Source: Butyrivibrio fibrisolvens (GTDB lineage Bacteria; Bacillota; Clostridia; Lachnospirales; Lachnospiraceae). From it: a DNA stretch of 64,000 nt. Below are positions 60,174 through 64,000 of the stretch, one piece after another (the first letter of the stretch is position 1; the number at the start of each line of letters is the position of its first letter). The stretch covers positions 3,658,001 to 3,722,000 of the forward strand of contig NZ_CP146963.1 of the NCBI RefSeq assembly GCF_037113525.1, read 5' to 3'. A program made the translations under genes and the position numbers. The notes beneath the pieces were generated by a model. It saw only the letters and a program-made list of their open reading frames with translations. It did no database searches and was not told the DNA's origin.

Positions 60174-61667
60174 TCATGCCGCTTTTGCACGCCTTCTAAA
60201 AGTTTTGGCTATCCAGCTTCTGTCATCAAAATCCTCGCCTTCATGAAGTCTTCCAAGCCTCTTCATCTCGCCTATGTACATTGCTGTGACAATAACAAGT
60301 GAGCAGGCATCAGATACAGGTGTTGCCAGAAGCACTCCCATAAGTCCGAACAATTTGGGAAGAATCAGGAGAGCCGGAATAAAGAAGATTCCATGTCTTG
60401 AAAGGGATACAAAAGTTGCGATCTCCGGTTTACCTATAGAAGAAAAGTACATGCTTACCAGCATCTGGAATCCGCCAAAGAGTGCAAACATCTTGCAGGT
60501 TCTCATGGCCATCACGCCGTATTCAATAAGCTGAACATCATTTTTGCTAAAAAGATTTATTACAAATTCAGGAGCCAGCATCATGAGTGTCCATATGATC
60601 GCTGCAAAGAAGAATGCCATACCCTGAGATGTAAGAGATGCTCTTCTTACTCTTTTGAATTTTTTCCTTCCATAGTTAAAACTGATGACCGGTGCTCCTG
60701 CCTGGTTTATTCCTGAGGCAGCTGATGTAATAAAAGCTTCTACTGTGTTAACCACCGATAATGCCGATATACAAAGCTCTCCTCCTCCAAGGAGGCTGTA
60801 GTAAGGATCGATATCACCGTAATACTGAAGTGATTTATTGATCATGATATTGGTTATAAAGCTGAGCATCTGGAATATAGAAGGTGCAATACCCATCTTG
60901 GCTACCGTGATCATCTGTCCTATATCAACCACTTTAAAACCGGCCCATTTAAGATTACTTTTGCCTGATATAAAATATGCTGCCGAAAAAACAGCTCCTA
61001 CAAACTGACTTCCTACTGTTGCTATCGCAGCTCCGTATATACCAAAACCACATACAACTATCAAAATAGTATTTAGAAAAATATTAAGTACGGCGCCTAT
61101 CATATTTGCAACCATTGAATATCTTGTATTACCTTCAGATCTTATAATGGCTGCAAGCCCGACATTAAGCATATTAAAGATCTGTCCCAGAGCAGTTATC
61201 CTAAGATAGATGACCGCGTAGTCAAAAACTTCACTTCCTTTTTTGGCTCCGCAAAGGCCTACAAAGGATTCGGAAAAAACGGTAAAGAAAAGGCACACCA
61301 CCGTTGCCATAAGCACCGCCTGAATAATGATATTGGTAAATAACTTATTTGCCTTTTCATAATCCTGTCTGCCCATTGCAAGAGAAAGCATTGACGCTCC
61401 ACCTACTGTAAGAAAAAGGGTTAAGGCTATGACCACATTGTTAAATGGAGATAGTACCGAGATTCCGCCAAGTGCATTTCTTCCTACAAAATTACCGACA
61501 AATATCTGATCAGCTGTTTTATACAGATATGTTGTAAGGGTTCCAAGAAGCCCGGGTATTGCCATCGACAAAAGCAGTGGAAATATGGGAGCTGAGCCCA
61601 TTCGCTCGGTATTTCTTCTTGCCTTTTGTGCTCTTTCCATTGCTGATGTATTTTTTATCTCACTCAT
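60174..61667 (-). CDS. MATE family efflux transporter (MepA-like)
   Basis: 497 residues with twelve membrane helices in two halves. Motifs LSMAIPGLLGTLTTYLYKTADQIFVG and the mid-protein SFNYGRKK are typical. Exports cationic drugs or metabolites by Na+ or H+ antiport. It lies between the PII gene and oppB with short gaps, so it is likely cotranscribed with both. Confidence 0.93.
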   Translation of the reverse strand: MSEIKNTSAMERAQKARRNTERMGSAPIFPLLLSMAIPGLLGTLTTYLYKTADQIFVGNFVGRNALGGISVLSPFNNVVIALTLFLTVGGASMLSLAMGRQDYEKANKLFTNIIIQAVLMATVVCLFFTVFSESFVGLCGAKKGSEVFDYAVIYLRITALGQIFNMLNVGLAAIIRSEGNTRYSMVANMIGAVLNIFLNTILIVVCGFGIYGAAIATVGSQFVGAVFSAAYFISGKSNLKWAGFKVVDIGQMITVAKMGIAPSIFQMLSFITNIMINKSLQYYGDIDPYYSLLGGGELCISALSVVNTVEAFITSAASGINQAGAPVISFNYGRKKFKRVRRASLTSQGMAFFFAAIIWTLMMLAPEFVINLFSKNDVQLIEYGVMAMRTCKMFALFGGFQMLVSMYFSSIGKPEIATFVSLSRHGIFFIPALLILPKLFGLMGVLLATPVSDACSLVIVTAMYIGEMKRLGRLHEGEDFDDRSWIAKTFRRRAKAA

Positions 61668-61713
61668 ACTCCTACACCATCTCCTCTTTGCCCTGATTTT
61701 TGTTACTAGATTT

Positions 61714-62052
61714 CTATAATGCCTTTATGCCACGTTCTCCTGTTCTTATTCTGACAACATCATTTAATTCTTCTACAAAGAGCTTGCCATCTCCTATCTT
61801 CCCGGTCCTTAGCCTTTCTTCCAGAAGCTTAATGATAGTCTCTATAGTTTCATCATCCCCTACTGTTTCTATCTTTACTTTGGAAAGGCATGTTACCGGC
61901 TGTATGATACCTCTATATCTGGTAGATGATCCTCTTTGGTTTCCGTATCCTGATATGTCTTCGATCATGATTCCATATGCTGCACAGGATTCAAAGATTT
62001 CCAGAACTTCATTTCTTCTGCTATGCTTTACGACCACTGTAAGTTTTTTCAT
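61714..62052 (-). CDS. glnK: PII family nitrogen regulatory protein (downstream copy)
   Basis: 112 residues from the ATG behind GAGGTTGAAT. The PII core and the C-terminal RIRTGERGIKAL are clear. T-loop reads GSSTRYRGIIQPVT, unlike the standard KGHxxLYRGAEY; Tyr46 aligns with the uridylylation position. The unusual loop suggests a different target from the upstream copy. Located 35 bp after amt. Confidence 0.93.
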   Translation of the reverse strand: MKKLTVVVKHSRRNEVLEIFESCAAYGIMIEDISGYGNQRGSSTRYRGIIQPVTCLSKVKIETVGDDETIETIIKLLEERLRTGKIGDGKLFVEELNDVVRIRTGERGIKAL

Positions 62053-62087
62053 ATTCAACCTCACATTCCCAAACTTTAATCCAGTCA

Positions 62088-63299
62088 TCATTTGTCATTG
62101 TGGAAATTAAAGTTTGAATAAGCAGAGCAGCCATGTTCCATAACATCGAGTCCGTCAATTTCTTCATCCTCTGAGACCCTGAGACCTACGATCTTATTGA
62201 TGATAGTAAATACTATGAATGCGGCTACTGCTACATATGCGATAACTGCAAATGTTCCAAGAAGCTGAACTATAAAGCTGCATCCTTCACCAAATACTCC
62301 TGTCATTACTGCTCCGAATGCTCCGCATACTCCATGTACTCCTACTGCACCAACCGGATCATCAACTTTTAAGATCCTGTCGATGAATTCTATTGCAAAG
62401 ACAACAAGGATTCCTGCGACTGCTCCAATGATGAGAGCTTCATAATCAGATACAACATCGGCTCCTGCTGTGATCGCTACAAGTCCTGCAAGCGCTCCGT
62501 TACATGTCATGGAGATATCAGGCTTGCCGTACCTTACCCAGGTAACGATCAGGGTAACAAGAGTTGAAGCACATGCTGCAAGGTTTGTTGTCATTGCTAT
62601 ATCGCCAAGATTAGTTGTCGCTGCTGTTGTTGATCCACAGTTAAATCCAAACCATGCAAACCAGAGAATGAATACTCCTAAAACGCCAAGTGGAAGATTA
62701 TGTCCAGGAATAGCTTTGATCTTGCCATCCTTTCTATACTTTCCTCTCCTTGGTCCAAGGATCGATGCACCGATTATCGCGCACACACCTCCAACCATAT
62801 GTACTGCACATGATCCTGCAAAATCGTGATATCCAAGCTGGGATAAGAATCCGCCGCCCCAGATCCAGTGACCTGTCACAGGATAGATAAACATGCTGAT
62901 TGCTCCTGAATAAAGCAGATATGAAATAAATTTAGTTCTCTCAGCCATAGCACCACTTACGATTGTTGCTGACGTTGCACAAAATACTGTGTGGAAAAAG
63001 ATAAATACACCGATCGGAAGTTCATTAAACATTCCGTTTTCATCAGCGAGTGCATTGATATTAAAAAGTCCCTTAGTTCCGATCACTGCATTATCACTGC
63101 CAAACATAAGTGCAAAGCCTATCAGGAAAAAGAATATAGATCCTATTACCAGATCCATCATATTTTTCATTAAGATATTTCCCGAGTTCTTAGCCCTCGT
63201 AAATCCTGTTTCAACCATTGCAAAGCCTGCCTGCATAAAGAAAACCAGAAAAGCTCCAAGCATGGTCCATATTATATTCATCAAAAGTTTCGCATCCAT
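62088..63299 (-). CDS. amt: Ammonium transporter
   Basis: 403 residues with eleven membrane helices. N-terminal AGFAMVETGFTRAKNSGNILMKN and CDWVG-region equivalents are characteristic; DFAGSCAVHMVGG (near 158) and the twin pore His positions (AVHMVGG and VGVHGVCG) are present. Flanked on both sides by PII genes, which bind Amt from the cytoplasm. AsnA and the PurF-like protein without a glutaminase may use the imported ammonia. Confidence 0.96.
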   Translation of the reverse strand: MDAKLLMNIIWTMLGAFLVFFMQAGFAMVETGFTRAKNSGNILMKNMMDLVIGSIFFFLIGFALMFGSDNAVIGTKGLFNINALADENGMFNELPIGVFIFFHTVFCATSATIVSGAMAERTKFISYLLYSGAISMFIYPVTGHWIWGGGFLSQLGYHDFAGSCAVHMVGGVCAIIGASILGPRRGKYRKDGKIKAIPGHNLPLGVLGVFILWFAWFGFNCGSTTAATTNLGDIAMTTNLAACASTLVTLIVTWVRYGKPDISMTCNGALAGLVAITAGADVVSDYEALIIGAVAGILVVFAIEFIDRILKVDDPVGAVGVHGVCGAFGAVMTGVFGEGCSFIVQLLGTFAVIAYVAVAAFIVFTIINKIVGLRVSEDEEIDGLDVMEHGCSAYSNFNFHNDK

Positions 63300-63314
63300 A
63301 TATATCCCCTCCTA

Positions 63315-63653
63315 TCAAAGTGCCTTGCTACCATGCTCGCCTGTTCTGATTCGAACCGCATCTTCGACATTGTAGACAAATATTTTTCCATCCCCGCAGT
63401 TTCCGGTTTTGACCTCCTTTAACACCTGGGCGATTATCGGTTCTACAAGCTCATCTTCAACCACCGTTTCCACCTTTATCTTTGGAAGAAGCTCTATTTC
63501 AAGCTCTGCTCCTCTATAAAGACTTTTATGACCCTTCTGATTTCCATAACCCTGAATATTTGAAACCATAGCTCCATGTGCCATACATTCATCCAGTATT
63601 TCCTGGAGAATTTCAAATTTTTCAGGTTTTATAATGATCTCAAGCCTCTTCAT
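63315..63653 (-). CDS. glnB: PII family nitrogen regulatory protein (upstream copy)
   Basis: 112 residues. T-loop GHKSLYRGAE (residues 41-50) with Tyr46, and the C-terminal RIRTGEHGSKAL. It binds 2-oxoglutarate and ATP/ADP and gates the ammonium transporter. The gene begins 15 bp before amt and lies only about 30 nt beyond a strong terminator. Start behind AAGGAGGAGATT. Confidence 0.95.
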   Translation of the reverse strand: MKRLEIIIKPEKFEILQEILDECMAHGAMVSNIQGYGNQKGHKSLYRGAELEIELLPKIKVETVVEDELVEPIIAQVLKEVKTGNCGDGKIFVYNVEDAVRIRTGEHGSKAL

Positions 63654-63682
63654 AATCTCCTCCTTCCCACTTATGTTATTAA

Positions 63683-63726
63683 AAAAGACGCCTGTTTCTA
63701 TTTTTCATAGAAATTCAGACGTCTTT
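63683..63726 (-). terminator. Strong terminator just before the PII-amt run
   Basis: On the minus strand AAGACGTCTG and GGCGTCTT, with an inner TTTCTAT/ATAGAAA, form a long stem followed by TTTTTT. It ends the transcript of the dehydrogenase gene. Its T-run is followed after about 30 nt by the PII start. Confidence 0.9.
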
Positions 63727-63745
63727 GTCACAAGTCTTTATAAAA

Positions 63746-64000
63746 TTATGCAATAACACTGGTAGGTACCCCCGCTATATAATTTCTTAAATTTTCCGTT
63801 GCTATCCGTATTGTTCTGAATCTTGCCTCTTCAGGTGCCCAGGCTATATGGGCCGTTATCGTTGCATTGTCACAATCGAATATAGGTTTTTTCTCGTGTA
63901 CAGGTTCTCCATCTACAACGTCAAGTCCTGCCGCATACACCTTGCCCGACTTTAAGGCATCTACTAAAGCTTCCTCATCTATGATCGCTCCTCTTGCAGT
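63746..64000 (-). CDS. D-2-hydroxyacid dehydrogenase, C-terminal fragment
   Basis: 84 residues up to the stop at 63746, continuing beyond the right edge. The segments TARGAIIDEEALVDALKSG and AAGLDVVDGEP and the HIAW motif (catalytic His) identify the NAD-binding 2-hydroxyacid dehydrogenase family (glycerate/lactate type). Substrate unresolved because the N-terminal part is missing. Confidence 0.93.
   Translation of the reverse strand, partial: TARGAIIDEEALVDALKSGKVYAAGLDVVDGEPVHEKKPIFDCDNATITAHIAWAPEEARFRTIRIATENLRNYIAGVPTSVIA

Overview
The window reads as chromosomal DNA of a low-GC Clostridia bacterium, most likely a Lachnospiraceae member close to Butyrivibrio/Pseudobutyrivibrio. This is inferred from gene content and not from a marker gene: AddAB instead of RecBCD, a T-box in front of valS, a TPP riboswitch in front of thiT, a PurF paralogue starting MGGFFG, an HPr-like protein without the phosphorylatable His, LytTR-DUF3021 and DUF3048 proteins, and strong AGGAGG ribosome binding sites. 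No rRNA, tRNA, CRISPR array, transposase or prophage was seen.

Layout. 1-7 kb: the 5' part of an ABC ATPase gene behind a near-perfect promoter carrying two copies of a palindromic operator; small unknown genes; purC; and an ABC ATPase/FtsX-type permease pair. 7-11 kb: a purF-like gene sharing an upstream motif with purC, a 220-bp near-perfect inverted repeat, a degenerate PAS-GGDEF-EAL protein, and a PH-like protein. 11.5-19.7 kb (minus strand): valS with its T-box leader, folC, a 57-aa protein, a zinc-ribbon TPR membrane protein, an 84-aa protein, ridA and a TPR lipoprotein; the T-box leader contains three tandem copies of a hairpin. 20-27.5 kb: a nuclease-helicase (DinG/XPD type), an HPr-like protein, asnA-hflX, a HAD phosphatase that overlaps hflX tail to tail, and TPP riboswitch-thiT. 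27.7-36.9 kb: addA and addB, facing a DUF3048 protein and small membrane proteins.

37-51.4 kb is an accessory-looking stretch of short minus-strand genes: methyltransferase, DUF proteins, an Imm1-like protein, LytTR/DUF3021/CPBP protease, Nudix, a MazE antitoxin with a frameshifted MazF, phosphatase, GNATs, XRE regulator, HD phosphohydrolase, msrA, isochorismatase-like hydrolase and an ABC exporter. Its left edge holds a complete ZTP (pfl) riboswitch with promoter and terminator on the plus strand but no gene downstream in that orientation, which I consider the most surprising element of the window. Several gene fragments lie in the same stretch.

51.5-64 kb: an intracellular GH43-like glycosidase, a HisC-like aminotransferase, and a long minus-strand run consisting of PII - ammonium transporter - PII - MATE exporter - oligopeptide ABC transporter (oppB, C, D, F, A). 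The run looks like a nitrogen acquisition cluster. Intrinsic terminators lie 15 and 30 nt before the hisC-like gene and the first PII gene, leaving no room for a promoter between hairpin and gene, so attenuation or read-through is likely. The window ends inside a 2-hydroxyacid dehydrogenase gene.
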